A DNA stretch of 52,944 nt, from the NCBI GenBank assembly GCA_903913315.1, contig CAIWKX010000025.1, positions 1 through 52,944 on the forward strand. Direction: 5' to 3'. The notes below the pieces were generated by a model, which did no database searches, was not told the DNA's origin, and saw only the letters and a program-made list of their open reading frames with translations. Made by a program: the position numbers and the translations under genes. Below are positions 30,459 to 39,148 of the stretch, piece after piece. The stretch comes from an uncultured Bacteroidota bacterium. GTDB taxonomy: Bacteria > Bacteroidota > Bacteroidia > Flavobacteriales > Flavobacteriaceae. Numbering within the stretch: position 1 is the stretch's first letter; each line of letters begins with the position of its first letter.

Positions 30459-31040
30459 TTATTTTTTGATAAAGATAAAAAAGAGTTCGTTTCCTTGCCT
30501 TGCTTTGATAGAATTATTTGCGGTTTCTAATAATTTTATCTCAAAATCATTAGTAAATAACAATTCATATTCTTCTTTCGAAGCTCCAAAAGGAGGTCCT
30601 ACTTCGGTGAGTGAAAATTGAAACAATAAACCAACTAATTTTCCATTAGGGTTCAATAAGGATTGCATTTTTTGCACATATTCTTTTCGTAGTGAAGGGT
30701 CTAAAGCACAAAAGAATGTTTGTTCTAAAATTAAATCATAACTTCCTTCATGTTCAAAGAAATCTGACTTTAGAAGTTGGGTTACAGTACAATTTGGAAT
30801 TCTTTTTTTGATATTGTCTAGTGGAGATTGAGCAAAATCCAGTACATAAATATTTTCAAATCCGTTGTTGATTAAATATTCAAATTCATAACTATTTCCA
30901 GCGCCAGGAATTAAAATTTTTATTGACTTATCTTCAATTTGATCAATATATTCTTTTAAAGGCGTGGTTATTTTACCAACATCCCAACCCGTTTCATTAT
31001 TTGAATATCTATCTTCCCAATACGCACTATTCAGTTTCAT
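30459..31040 (-). CDS. TPMT-like SAM-dependent methyltransferase
   Basis: A 193-residue methyltransferase resembling the thiopurine S-methyltransferase fold. N-terminal WEDRYSNNETGWDVGKITTPL is the family signature, motif I is ILIPGAGNSYEFEYL, and motif II VLDFAQSPLDNIKKR follows. The conserved LEQTFFCALDPSLRKEYV region is typical of this group. The acceptor substrate is unknown; in other bacteria, TPMT proteins act on tellurite or selenium compounds or on hypothetical sulfhydryls. Overlaps the S4-domain gene by 14 bases. Confidence 0.85.
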   Translation of the reverse strand: MKLNSAYWEDRYSNNETGWDVGKITTPLKEYIDQIEDKSIKILIPGAGNSYEFEYLINNGFENIYVLDFAQSPLDNIKKRIPNCTVTQLLKSDFFEHEGSYDLILEQTFFCALDPSLRKEYVQKMQSLLNPNGKLVGLLFQFSLTEVGPPFGASKEEYELLFTNDFEIKLLETANNSIKARQGNELFFIFIKK

Positions 31041-31413
31041 CTTCTTCTGATTTAAATTCTATTCCGTCAATATCTCTTCGGTCTTTTTTTGTTGGACGAC
31101 CCGTGCCATTTTTTCGATAGTGTTCTTTCGATAATTTTAATAATTCCAAATGTGCAAATGATGCAGCAGGAGTTTCATCTTTTCTATAAATATCAACTAA
31201 CTTAGCACCAACACGATTTGCAGGGATGTCTAAAACCGAAATAATATGAGTAATTTGGTCTTTTCTAAAGGTGACTTTATCGCTGGGAAAAACTTCTTTA
31301 GAAGCTTTGGCAACTTGACCATTTACAGTAATATGATTTTTTTTGCAAGCTTCTGTAACCATATTTCTGGTTTTGTAATAGCGTACACACCATAAGTATT
31401 TATCAACTCTCAT
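31027..31413 (-). CDS. S4-domain RNA-binding protein (Hsp15-like)
   Basis: A 128-residue protein with an S4 domain at the N-terminus: MRVDKYLWCVRYYKTRNMVTEACKKNHITVNGQVAKASKEVFPSDKV. The lysine-rich C-terminus HYRKNGTGRPTKKDRRDIDG is typical of Hsp15 (HslR), which binds stalled 50S subunits carrying peptidyl-tRNA. I chose the ATG at 31413; the upstream six-residue extension is not conserved. First gene of a unit with the methyltransferase and phosphoribosyltransferase. Confidence 0.88.
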   Translation of the reverse strand: MRVDKYLWCVRYYKTRNMVTEACKKNHITVNGQVAKASKEVFPSDKVTFRKDQITHIISVLDIPANRVGAKLVDIYRKDETPAASFAHLELLKLSKEHYRKNGTGRPTKKDRRDIDGIEFKSEEDETE

Positions 31414-31492
31414 AAAAATATCTAAAATCAACGTTAAATAGTTTACAAAAATAAATCAATATTGTATCTTGCGCGCTTAAAATTGATTAATA

Positions 31493-32509
31493 ATGAATAA
31501 TATTTTTAAAATACTTTCTGTATTTGTTTTTTGCGTGGCTTTAGCAGCTTGTACTAAAAACAGTAATAATGATCCAGCGCCTTTAAGAGATTACGGAACG
31601 CAATATGCTGCCGATATTGCTCAAATAGATCAGTATATTGATTCGCATTATTTAACTTTTGATGCTGATTATAATGTGGCTTTTGATACCTTGTTGCCAG
31701 GTGGAGGTCATTCTTCTATTAGAACTGACACAGCATTCCATTTAAGTGATACTACCGTTGCTCAAAATGGGATTAATTATAAAATTTATTTTATCAAATT
31801 TAGAGAGGGTGATCTTGTTTATGGGAATAGACCTACTCAAGTAGACTCTATTCACGTTGCCTACAGAGGAACTAATCTTATAAAAAGTTCACAGTTTGAT
31901 GTTGCCGTAACTCCTGTTTGGTTTAAACTTGATGGAGTAGTTACTGGATGGTCACATATTATTCCTAATTTTCATACGGGCACTTATAGTGCTGCAACTG
32001 GTCCTAATCCAGCAACGTTTAATAATTTTGGTGCAGGAGTTATGTTTTTACCCTCTGGATTAGCATATTATAATAATGCAGCCAGTAATATAGCCGCTTA
32101 TTCTCCTATAGTTTTTAGTTTTAAATTATATGAATTACATTATCGAGATCATGATGGAGATGGTATCTTAGATAAAGACGAGCGACGGCTACCTGCTTCA
32201 ATACCCAAAGAATTAAGATGGAAAGAAAATCCTGCTACTGGATATGACTTTGATGGTGATGGCATCGTCGATTTATATGATACCGATGGTGATGGTATTG
32301 CAAATATGTATGATGTAGATGATGATGGTGATAATGTTTTAACTAGAACGGAAACAATAAAGCTTCCTGCTGATATTACTACAGCATCTCCTTTAGGTCA
32401 TTATCCTTTTAGTCCTACTCCAACAGAACCAAAAGGGGTACCAGACTGCAGTAATGACTATACCACTTCTACAAGGTTACGAAAATATTTAGACCCTACC
32501 TGTCATTAA
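31493..32509 (+). CDS. FKBP-type peptidyl-prolyl isomerase lipoprotein with Asp-rich TSP3 repeats
   Basis: A 338-residue lipoprotein (lipobox FCVALAACTK). The middle part matches an FKBP domain: DSIHVAYRGTNLIKSSQFD, then WFKLDGVVTGWSHIIPNF and VMFLPSGLAYYN, the usual pattern of a prolyl isomerase. From residue 220 it carries calcium-binding repeats rich in D-x-D-G-D (DHDGDGILDKDERR, DFDGDGIVDLYDTDGDGIANMYDVDDDGD). The FKBP part has non-standard active-site residues, so activity is uncertain. Surface attachment is likely. It has its own terminator. Confidence 0.8.
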   Translation: MNNIFKILSVFVFCVALAACTKNSNNDPAPLRDYGTQYAADIAQIDQYIDSHYLTFDADYNVAFDTLLPGGGHSSIRTDTAFHLSDTTVAQNGINYKIYFIKFREGDLVYGNRPTQVDSIHVAYRGTNLIKSSQFDVAVTPVWFKLDGVVTGWSHIIPNFHTGTYSAATGPNPATFNNFGAGVMFLPSGLAYYNNAASNIAAYSPIVFSFKLYELHYRDHDGDGILDKDERRLPASIPKELRWKENPATGYDFDGDGIVDLYDTDGDGIANMYDVDDDGDNVLTRTETIKLPADITTASPLGHYPFSPTPTEPKGVPDCSNDYTTSTRLRKYLDPTCH

Positions 32510-32520
32510 AATAAATAAAG

Positions 32521-32551
32521 AAATCCCGTTCATTGAGCGGGATTTTTTTTG
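32521..32551 (+). terminator. terminator of the FKBP-TSP3 gene
   Basis: Eight-base stem AAATCCCG/CGGGATTT with a nine-base loop and an eight-base T-run, starting 11 bases after the stop. Confidence 0.85.
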
Positions 32552-32595
32552 ACTTATAAAGATTGCTTTTAGGTAAATATAAAATAAAATTGGTT

Positions 32596-33315
32596 TTACT
32601 TTTTAGTGTCCAATTTTTTTCTTTGAGCAATCAATTCATTAAGCTTTTTACCATAAAGTGATTTAGCAATTTTTGGTGTCATAGATTTTTGAATGGTATC
32701 CAAATATTTTAAATTAATATCAGATATTTCAGCAACAGCCACATAAGGAGCCACATCATAATCGGCGTGGTTTACAGCAAAGTTAGTAGTGTATAAATAT
32801 TTTCTTTTAAGAACATTATCTTGCTCTTGTTGCATTTTGGTTGCTTCAACTATGTTCTTGTTTTTGTAGGCTTCAAATCTCTTTTTGATTAAATCTAAAT
32901 TTTGATCTACATATCTCGACACCACTTTTTTATATTCATCATATAATTCTTGATTTTTAGACCCCGTAATTTTGGCGTCAGCCGTAAAAAAATCTAATGA
33001 TGATTCAATATTAATAGAACCTGGTTCCACAAAAAATGGAAGATTATTGTCTACGGAATTTGTAACCCCTCTATCTATAAATAAATAAAACATTTCTGGC
33101 GAGTCAATGTTTATATCGCTTTTAAAGTGTGAATCCCCATCAATTTTAATACTATCAAGTACTACTAGTGAAGTATCTTTGATGTGTTGAATGTAAAGTG
33201 TTCCTTTTTTAAATCCTTTAATATATCCAGTAATATGAAGGTTTTTATTGGATTTTTTTTCAGAACAAGAAGATAATACAATTAGTGATAATAACGCTAT
33301 AACTGTTTTTTGCAT
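32596..33315 (-). CDS. DUF4369 lipoprotein
   Basis: A 239-residue lipoprotein (lipobox IVLSSCSEK). Residues 28-120 match DUF4369, a beta domain usually found at the N-terminus of TlpA-like thioredoxins: LHITGYIKGFKKGTLYIQHIKDTSLVVLDSIKIDG and PFFVEPGSINIES. Here no thioredoxin CxxC follows; the rest is helical (KRFEAYKNKNIVEATKMQQEQ), so only the anchoring half is present. It precedes no related redox gene. Function unknown. Confidence 0.8.
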   Translation of the reverse strand: MQKTVIALLSLIVLSSCSEKKSNKNLHITGYIKGFKKGTLYIQHIKDTSLVVLDSIKIDGDSHFKSDINIDSPEMFYLFIDRGVTNSVDNNLPFFVEPGSINIESSLDFFTADAKITGSKNQELYDEYKKVVSRYVDQNLDLIKKRFEAYKNKNIVEATKMQQEQDNVLKRKYLYTTNFAVNHADYDVAPYVAVAEISDINLKYLDTIQKSMTPKIAKSLYGKKLNELIAQRKKLDTKK

Positions 33316-33344
33316 GATTTTTTATTTTCGGCAAAATAATAAAA

Positions 33345-33377
33345 AAATCCCCAATTTATAGCATAAATTGAGGATTT
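33345..33377 (-). terminator. terminator of the M61 peptidase gene
   Basis: Stem AAATCC-CCAATTTA/TAAATTG-GGATTT, almost perfectly paired, with A-run on its left that becomes a T-run on the minus strand. Confidence 0.75.
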
Positions 33378-33399
33378 AAAAAAAGAGAATGATTCAAGT

Positions 33400-35262
33400 T
33401 TATCCCTTTAGCCAAGAATTTTTTAAAGCTTCCTTAGTAGCATCCACTTGTCTGTAGCCTTCTGTTTCTTCATAACTAAAAATGGCTTTTCCAGTCAGTG
33501 TTATTTCTTTTCCGTCGCGTTTTATTTTCATTGTTACGGTTTCGCCTTCTTTCCAATTTTGTGCCGTTGTCATTCCTTCCGACATAGTATCTATCGTAAA
33601 TGGTTTTCCATTGATGTCAACAATAACATCATTTCCTTTTAATCCCATTCCAGATAAAAACGGGCTTAACGAAACATCATTTTTAATCTTTAATTCTTTA
33701 GTAGCAACATCTACCGTTATTGCAACACTCTTGTTATTCATAAATGGATTGGTTGCTTTCTTGATTTTAGCTTTACTAACCCCCATTTTAGCAAAATACT
33801 CATCATAAGGAATAGGAGTAGTGCCAGAAACATAAGTAGTTAAAAAAGTACCTACTTCCGGATACGTCAATTCTGTTATTTTAGCAAAAAGTTCATTGTC
33901 ATTGAATGGTTTTTTAGGTCCATAGACCGCAGTTAATTGTCGCATTAAATCTAAAATTCCTTTTTGTCCATTGCTTTTTTCTCTGATGATTATATCAATA
34001 CACATTCCAATCAAAGCTCCTTTTTCATAAACATTTAAATATTGTTCTTTATAAGGTTCCACCAAAACATTTTCACTCATTGTCGTAAACGGCATGGTAT
34101 CATTAAGTCGTTTTGCATTGTTAATTTTGCTTACCATTCTTTTATAAAAAGCATCTTCAGTAATTAAGCCTTGATTTACTTGAAATAAATTAGCAAAATA
34201 CTCCGTTACTCCTTCATACATCCAAAGGTGTTTTGACATTTTTGGAGTATTAAAATCAAAATAATGTATTTCGTTAGAATGAACTCCAAGTGGGGTTACA
34301 ATATGAAAAAACTCATGCGAAACCACATCAATTAATTCTTTACCCAAAGCTGCTGTCGACATCATTTCTGGAAAAACTACTGAAGTGGAACTATTGTGTT
34401 CTAAAGCACCAAATCCTTTTGCATCTTTAGTTTCCATATCTGATAAATAAAGCAAAACGGTATATCTTTTATTCGAATTAATTGCACCTAAAAACTTCTT
34501 TTGTGCTCTCATGCATTTTTCTAAATCAGGAGAAAGTTCTTTAGCGTTATGGGTTCCGTTTGGAGAATAAACACTAAACAAAATCTCCATTCCATCTACA
34601 TTAAAAGTAGTATAATCAGGTTTTGAATACATAATTGGATTGTCTACCAATTCATTATATCTTGAAACATTGAACTTATCTGACACATCACTACTATCCG
34701 TATCTACTAGTGAAGTAGCTCCAAACAAATTAGCAGGATGTAAAACCGTTACATGATAGGCAATATCTTTTTTATTCTCAAAATAACCCACAAACCCATG
34801 ATTGTTCAACATAAAATTCTTCCCAGCAAGGATATTGGTTCCAGCAGGAGAAAAAACGCCGCTACCAAAACCACCACCACCTTCAATATCATAAGTGTCG
34901 TTTACTAAATAAGTAATTTTGTTAAGTTTTTGCGCTTTTTTTATCGTCCATGAATCTGTATCTAGTTTAGAAACTTCTAATGCATTTCCTTTGGCATCAT
35001 AGGCTTTTAAATCGTCTATAAATTTTCCATAATCGTCAATAGAATAAGTACCAGGAACAATTTTTGGGATATGATAAACTATTTCATCACTGGTAATTCC
35101 TGGGGCATTTACAGTAACCATCACTTTGTCGTCTTTAACATTGTTCAAATCAATTGTTATACCCACTTCTTGTTGCTTTTCAACCGATTGTTGTGCTATA
35201 GCAACAGAGCTCCAACTTGAAAAAACGGAAACAAAAGCTAAACTTAATAGTATTTTTTTCAT
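33400..35262 (-). CDS. M61-family metallopeptidase (glycyl aminopeptidase-like) with PDZ domain
   Basis: A 620-residue exported zinc peptidase. Signal peptide ILLSLAFVSVFSSWSSVAIAQ. The N-terminal beta domain is followed by the catalytic part with H316-E317-F-F-H320 (SHEFFHIVTPLG) and WMYEGVTEYFANLF carrying the third ligand. The C-terminal 110 residues look like a PDZ domain (SLSPFLSGMGLKGNDVIVDINGKPF). This order is typical of M61 enzymes. Substrate in vivo is unknown. It stands next to an alpha/beta hydrolase on the same strand. Confidence 0.88.
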   Translation of the reverse strand: MKKILLSLAFVSVFSSWSSVAIAQQSVEKQQEVGITIDLNNVKDDKVMVTVNAPGITSDEIVYHIPKIVPGTYSIDDYGKFIDDLKAYDAKGNALEVSKLDTDSWTIKKAQKLNKITYLVNDTYDIEGGGGFGSGVFSPAGTNILAGKNFMLNNHGFVGYFENKKDIAYHVTVLHPANLFGATSLVDTDSSDVSDKFNVSRYNELVDNPIMYSKPDYTTFNVDGMEILFSVYSPNGTHNAKELSPDLEKCMRAQKKFLGAINSNKRYTVLLYLSDMETKDAKGFGALEHNSSTSVVFPEMMSTAALGKELIDVVSHEFFHIVTPLGVHSNEIHYFDFNTPKMSKHLWMYEGVTEYFANLFQVNQGLITEDAFYKRMVSKINNAKRLNDTMPFTTMSENVLVEPYKEQYLNVYEKGALIGMCIDIIIREKSNGQKGILDLMRQLTAVYGPKKPFNDNELFAKITELTYPEVGTFLTTYVSGTTPIPYDEYFAKMGVSKAKIKKATNPFMNNKSVAITVDVATKELKIKNDVSLSPFLSGMGLKGNDVIVDINGKPFTIDTMSEGMTTAQNWKEGETVTMKIKRDGKEITLTGKAIFSYEETEGYRQVDATKEALKNSWLKG

Positions 35263-35311
35263 GATTATTATTTTGAAAGATTAGTAGTTTAAAAATAGAT
35301 TTTGTTACAAA

Positions 35312-36247
35312 TTAAATTGAATTTATAAAAGAAGTCATTACCTCAATTAATTCAGGAATTACAGGTAATTTAGGGTCAGAATACGATTTAACATTATCTT
35401 CATCCACCTTAATTTCTTTAAAAATATGATTCATATTTTCAATTATTTTAAGTGTTGATTTTGGATTGGCCTTGTGCAGCAATTCGGCATCACTTGGCGG
35501 CACCTGAATATCTTTAGTACCATTAATAATCAAAATAGGAAGTTGTAATTTTTTGATTTCCTCTTGCGGATTGTATTTTATCCACGAAATCATATAAGGT
35601 TGCACACTTTCTCTAAAAAGAGAAGCCAACATAGGGTTTTTATTTTCAAATGTTTTTCCTTCTTTAAGTAATGCCAAATCTTTATCTGCTGCTTCCTTAA
35701 TTGAAGGAGAGTTTTTAGCAATTTGTTCAGATAGAACTTCGTCAATAGGACGTCCTGCTCCCGCCAAAGAAACATAACCATCTACATTTGTTTTAGACGC
35801 TACCATCCCTATCAAAGAACCTTCGCTATGTCCGGCAATAATAATTTTAGCATATTTTTTTTGTGCTTTAAAATAGGTAACTACATCTTTGGCATCGTTG
35901 ATAAAATCTTCAAACGAAAGCGTTTTTTCATCAATTGTTTTGTTTATTATTTGCGCAAAAATTCTTTTGTCATAACTAAAAACGGCAAAACCGTTTCGAG
36001 TCAGCCCTTCGGCTAAATATTTTAAAGAATTATTTATACCACCAATGGTACTATTCCCACTTCTGTTGGTGGGTCCAGAACCCGCAATTAAAATTACTAA
36101 TTTTGTTTTTGATGTTACTTTTTCAGGAGAAAATAAAGTTCCTTTAATCAAAGAATTAACTTCAATTTCTTGATTATCTACTTTTTTTTCTTGCGAAAAA
36201 GCAGCAATAGTCAAGCAGAACAACGATAATAAAAATATTTTTTTCAT
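35312..36247 (-). CDS. alpha/beta hydrolase, exported (S9/CocE-like)
   Basis: A 311-residue hydrolase with signal peptide MKKIFLLSLFCLTIAAFSQ. Key motifs: KLVILIAGSGPTNRSGNS (oxyanion hole), GHSEGS (nucleophile serine near 143), INGTKDIQVPPSDAEL and NMNHIFKEI (histidine). The SGPTNRSG turn and late NHIFKE are common to Bacteroidota 'alpha/beta hydrolase' proteins of peptidase S9-like fold. The substrate is unknown. Lies 49 bases upstream of the M61 peptidase. Confidence 0.8.
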   Translation of the reverse strand: MKKIFLLSLFCLTIAAFSQEKKVDNQEIEVNSLIKGTLFSPEKVTSKTKLVILIAGSGPTNRSGNSTIGGINNSLKYLAEGLTRNGFAVFSYDKRIFAQIINKTIDEKTLSFEDFINDAKDVVTYFKAQKKYAKIIIAGHSEGSLIGMVASKTNVDGYVSLAGAGRPIDEVLSEQIAKNSPSIKEAADKDLALLKEGKTFENKNPMLASLFRESVQPYMISWIKYNPQEEIKKLQLPILIINGTKDIQVPPSDAELLHKANPKSTLKIIENMNHIFKEIKVDEDNVKSYSDPKLPVIPELIEVMTSFINSI

Positions 36248-36289
36248 ACTATGAATTTTAGTTAGGCTAAGGTAAGGTAACTATTTGTT

Positions 36290-36320
36290 ATAAAAAAAAA
36301 GCGATAAGAAATTATCGCTT
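36290..36320 (-). terminator. terminator of the TIGR03643 gene
   Basis: Nine-base stem AAGCGATAA/TTATCGCTT with a four-base loop. On the minus strand a T-run of nine follows. Confidence 0.85.
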
Positions 36321-36338
36321 GTCTTGGTGTTGATTCTA

Positions 36339-36614
36339 TTAATCAAATTTATTTTTCATATAATATTTGCCGTCCAAATCGTCAAAATCATCATCAACCA
36401 TTGGTTTTGGCTTGGGTTTACTGGCTGTAACTTTCTTTTTCCAAAGCTCAAAATTGTCTTTAGATAGTCTTTTTCGCATCAATTCAGTCACTTCATTTTC
36501 TGTTATTCCAAATTCTGCTTTTAATACTTCAAAAGGTTTTTTTTCCTCTTGAGCCATACTGACAACTCGTTCTAATTGTTCGTTGTCGAGTTCTACTCTT
36601 TTACTTTTTTTCAT
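36339..36614 (-). CDS. TIGR03643 family protein
   Basis: A 91-residue protein with a helix-rich N-terminus (LDNEQLERVVSMAQEEKKPFEVLKAEFGITENEVTELMRKRL) resembling a small helix-turn-helix, followed by a basic and acidic tail (KPKPKPMVDDDFDDLDG). It matches the short TIGR03643 family. The function is not known. I chose ATG 36614 over the upstream ATG since MKKSKRVELD fits the family. Single gene with terminator. Confidence 0.8.
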   Translation of the reverse strand: MKKSKRVELDNEQLERVVSMAQEEKKPFEVLKAEFGITENEVTELMRKRLSKDNFELWKKKVTASKPKPKPMVDDDFDDLDGKYYMKNKFD

Positions 36615-36720
36615 TAGTGAAAAGTACAATTAATGTTAATTCTTGTTTTCAATCAATTTATATACCAATATTAAGAAAAAAAATAATTACTTTTTTAATT
36701 GGATGTAAATTTTTCTAAAT

Positions 36721-37323
36721 TTATTTGATTATTCTAAAGGTGAGGTTTATTCTTGGACCAATGGGTTTTGTTGTTTTCGAAATTTGATGTTTCCAAAAAT
36801 GTTGTGTTTCGCCTTTCATTATCAGTAAACTACCATTTTCTAAATTGATTTTTAGTTTGGCATCTTCTATAGTGTTGTGTTGCAGATGAAACATTCTTTC
36901 GGCTCCAAAACTTACTGAAGCAATCACAGGATTTCTGCCCAATTCTTTTTCATTATCAGCGTGCCACCCGTTACTATCGCTACCGTCACGATATAAATTG
37001 AGCAAAACAGTTGTGAAATTTTCATTACAAACATCTTCAATTTCATTTTTGATAAACATCAAAAGCGGATTCCAATGATGGGGTTGCATAACAATATTAG
37101 AATAGGAGTAGGGCTTTCCTTCATTTCCAAAAAGCGCCGTTAGTCTGGGTTGTAAATGTGTTTTGCCATAGACGGTAATATTTTCTTGCTGCCACGGAAT
37201 CTCATGGCGTAATTTTTCAAATAAAAAACTACTTTTTTCAGCCGTAAAGATATTGGGATGGTATTCAATTGCCGCATTGGGCACGTCGAAAATGATTTTT
37301 TCTGATGGAAATAACGAATTCAT
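36721..37323 (-). CDS. AlkB-like 2-oxoglutarate/Fe(II) dioxygenase
   Basis: A 200-residue DNA/RNA demethylase-like enzyme expected to remove methyl groups from 1-methyladenine or 3-methylcytosine. The iron ligands are in WHADNEKELG (HxD) and FWKHQISK (second His), and the 2-oxoglutarate arginines in PRINLTFR. VIASVSFGAERMFHLQH and NGSLLIMKGETQHFW complete the double-stranded beta helix. Size fits the short ALKBH2/3-like group. No adjacent alkA or ada gene is seen. Confidence 0.88.
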   Translation of the reverse strand: MNSLFPSEKIIFDVPNAAIEYHPNIFTAEKSSFLFEKLRHEIPWQQENITVYGKTHLQPRLTALFGNEGKPYSYSNIVMQPHHWNPLLMFIKNEIEDVCNENFTTVLLNLYRDGSDSNGWHADNEKELGRNPVIASVSFGAERMFHLQHNTIEDAKLKINLENGSLLIMKGETQHFWKHQISKTTKPIGPRINLTFRIIK

Positions 37324-37534
37324 AATTCAAATGTAATTAAAAAAAGAAAAAATGAAGGCAGTTCTTATATTCTATAATTAAAATTTTATTTCTTGGTTTT
37401 TAAACTTCTTTTATTTTGTATTAACAAAGAGAAATTGTAACCAATAAAAATGGATGGAACAGCATTTTTTTATAAAATAAAATAGGTATTATTTTAATAA
37501 TTTGCACAAAATACTATCTAGTCTCGCCAAGAAG

Positions 37535-37765
37535 ATAAAAAGGAACGCCATGGAGTAAAAAAGGAACGCCATGGAGTGAAAAAGGCACGCCATGGAGTAA
37601 AAAAGGCACGCCATTGAGTGAAAAAGGCATGCCATGGAGTAAAAAAGGCACGCCATGGAGTGAAAAAGGCACGCCATGGAGTAAAAAAGGCACGCCATAG
37701 AGATAAAAAGGCACGCCATGGAGTGAAAAAGGCACGCCATAGAGATAAAAAAGCTTGCCATAGAG
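37535..37765. repeat. 21-bp array B: eleven near-identical units with A-tracts and a CCATGG core
   Basis: Eleven adjacent 21-bp units, each made of a run of five or six A, then GGCACG (or GGAACG), then CCATGGAG. The core CACGCCATGGAGTG is an imperfect palindrome (one non-complementary pair, at positions 4 and 11). Consecutive units partly alternate between TGAAAA and TAAAAA, hinting at 42-bp dimers. The last unit has drifted (AAGCTTGCCATAGAG) and a degenerate half-unit precedes the first. It gives open heptapeptide frames on both strands that are not convincing genes. Lies upstream of the AlkB-like gene start and beyond the aquaporin operon. Confidence 0.9.
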
Positions 37766-37897
37766 TAAAAAAAAAAGCAGTTTTTGGTGAAAAGATACGC
37801 TAGCTTAGCCTTTATTGAGAATGTTCAAAAAACGGTGTCAATCATTTTATTCTTTAAAGTAACTAACTATTCTATTTTTTTATCTTTGGTATAAATA
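37766..37897. other. intergenic region after array B, no gene supported
   Basis: AT-rich, without a credible ORF. Together with 37324-37534 it makes a 625-base gene-free interval in which the array is the only structured feature. Confidence 0.6.
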
Positions 37898-37926
37898 AAA
37901 AACGACGAAATAGTTCCGTCGTTCTT
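37898..37926 (-). terminator. terminator of the aquaporin gene
   Basis: Seven-base stem AACGACG/CGTCGTT with a nine-base loop. A T-rich run follows on the minus strand. Confidence 0.75.
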
Positions 37927-37948
37927 TTTACTAATTAAGATGAATTAA

Positions 37949-38671
37949 TTAATCGTTTTCTGATTTTTCGAGTAAGTTTTTATAAAGTAACCCTCCCACA
38001 ATAGCGCCTAAAATTGGGGCTAACCAAAATAACCACACTTGATTTAAAGGTTCTCCTCCGGTAAAAAGAGCTTGCGATAAGGAACGAGCAGGGTTTACAG
38101 AAGTATTGGTGATGGGAATACTAATTAAATGAATTAATGTTAAGGCTAAACCAATGGCGATTCCAGCAAATTTTCCGTTGGCAAATTTATCTGTGGCACC
38201 AAGAATGACCAATAAGAAAAACATCGTTAATATAAATTCAGCTACAAAGCACGAAAGCATAGAATAGCCATCGGGAGAAAATTTTTCAAATCCATTGGTT
38301 GCAAAAACTCCTGCTTTGGTATTGTCAATTATATTTTCTGCCTTGCCCGACCATACATAAAATAAAGTTCCTGCGGCTGCAATGGCTCCAACACATTGAG
38401 AAATAATATAAGGAACTAAATCTTTTATTGAAAATCGACCACTTGCCCATAATCCGAATGATACTGCAGGATTAAAATGTCCTCCTGAAATGTGTCCAAC
38501 AGCATAAGCCATTGTTAAAACCGTTAATCCAAAGGCTAAGGCTACGCCTAAAAAGCCAATTCCTAAATGTACACCAGTTGAAGTAGTATATCCTGCTGCA
38601 AACAATGCACTTCCACAGCCGCCAAAGACAAGCCAATAAGTACCAAAAAATTCTGCTAATAATTTTTTCAT
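37949..38671 (-). CDS. aqpZ: aquaporin Z-type water channel (MIP family)
   Basis: A 240-residue MIP channel with six helices. NPA motifs are HFNPAVSFG near residue 65 and [10 protein letters not shown] near 190. The selectivity residues that distinguish AqpZ from GlpF (histidine, cysteine/threonine in the constriction) fit a water channel, with [16 protein letters not shown] a good AqpZ match. The N-terminus [19 protein letters not shown] is also AqpZ-like. It is followed on the same strand by a DoxX gene 28 bases upstream. Confidence 0.93.
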   Translation of the reverse strand: MKKLLAEFFGTYWLVFGGCGSALFAAGYTTSTGVHLGIGFLGVALAFGLTVLTMAYAVGHISGGHFNPAVSFGLWASGRFSIKDLVPYIISQCVGAIAAAGTLFYVWSGKAENIIDNTKAGVFATNGFEKFSPDGYSMLSCFVAEFILTMFFLLVILGATDKFANGKFAGIAIGLALTLIHLISIPITNTSVNPARSLSQALFTGGEPLNQVWLFWLAPILGAIVGGLLYKNLLEKSEND

Positions 38672-38699
38672 AATGTAATAATTTAGTTAATGTTTGTTT

Positions 38700-39068
38700 T
38701 TAAAATAGATGTAAATTTGAATAGTGATAGGCCCAAAAAATCAATAAAAATTGTAAGGGTAACCTTAAATACAATAACCATTTTGGCCATCCTAAACTAG
38801 CTTCTTTATTCTGTAACATATAAATGTTGGATGGAAAAATAAGCACCAATAAAATCATAATAGAAATAGCTGCCAGCCTTGAAAAAATAGGGATGCATAA
38901 ATAAATACCCAATAAAATCTCGACAACACCACTGAATTCACTGATAAATTTTTTGTTAGTGACAAAGGGTGGAATTATTTTTAAATATAATTCGGGTTTT
39001 CTAAAATGATTGATTCCGGCGAGTATATACAGCACCGCCATGACGTATAAATGCCAAGGTTTTTCCAT
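38700..39068 (-). CDS. DoxX-like membrane protein
   Basis: A 122-residue protein with four predicted membrane helices (YVMAVLYILAGINHF, FSGVVEILLGIYLCIP, LAAISIMILLVLIF, WLLYLRLPLQFLLIFWAYH). Length and the GINHFRKPELYLKIIPP loop match the short DoxX/MauE-like family of the 'AGINHF' type. The reaction is unknown; family members are linked to redox processes in some bacteria. Probably co-transcribed with aqpZ. Confidence 0.75.
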   Translation of the reverse strand: MEKPWHLYVMAVLYILAGINHFRKPELYLKIIPPFVTNKKFISEFSGVVEILLGIYLCIPIFSRLAAISIMILLVLIFPSNIYMLQNKEASLGWPKWLLYLRLPLQFLLIFWAYHYSNLHLF

Positions 39069-39148
39069 GCTTTTGTAATTTATAATTACGAATGTATAGA
39101 AAAATTAACATTAAAATTTCGATTGTAGTTATAGTTTGACAAAATAAA

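Noticed and set aside
37328..37335. TACATTTG -7-like box just before the AlkB-like gene
   Set aside because: It lies only 5 bases before the start codon and has no -33 element; it would give a leaderless transcript, so I did not call a promoter.
37489..37761. Minus-strand open frame of heptapeptide repeats (MACLFHS type)
   Set aside because: It is created by the 21-bp array, which is open in several frames on both strands because 21 is a multiple of 3. No signal, no ribosome site and no family resemblance.
37618..37803. Plus-strand open frame of KKARHGV repeats
   Set aside because: Same array read on the other strand; repeat DNA explains it better than a gene.
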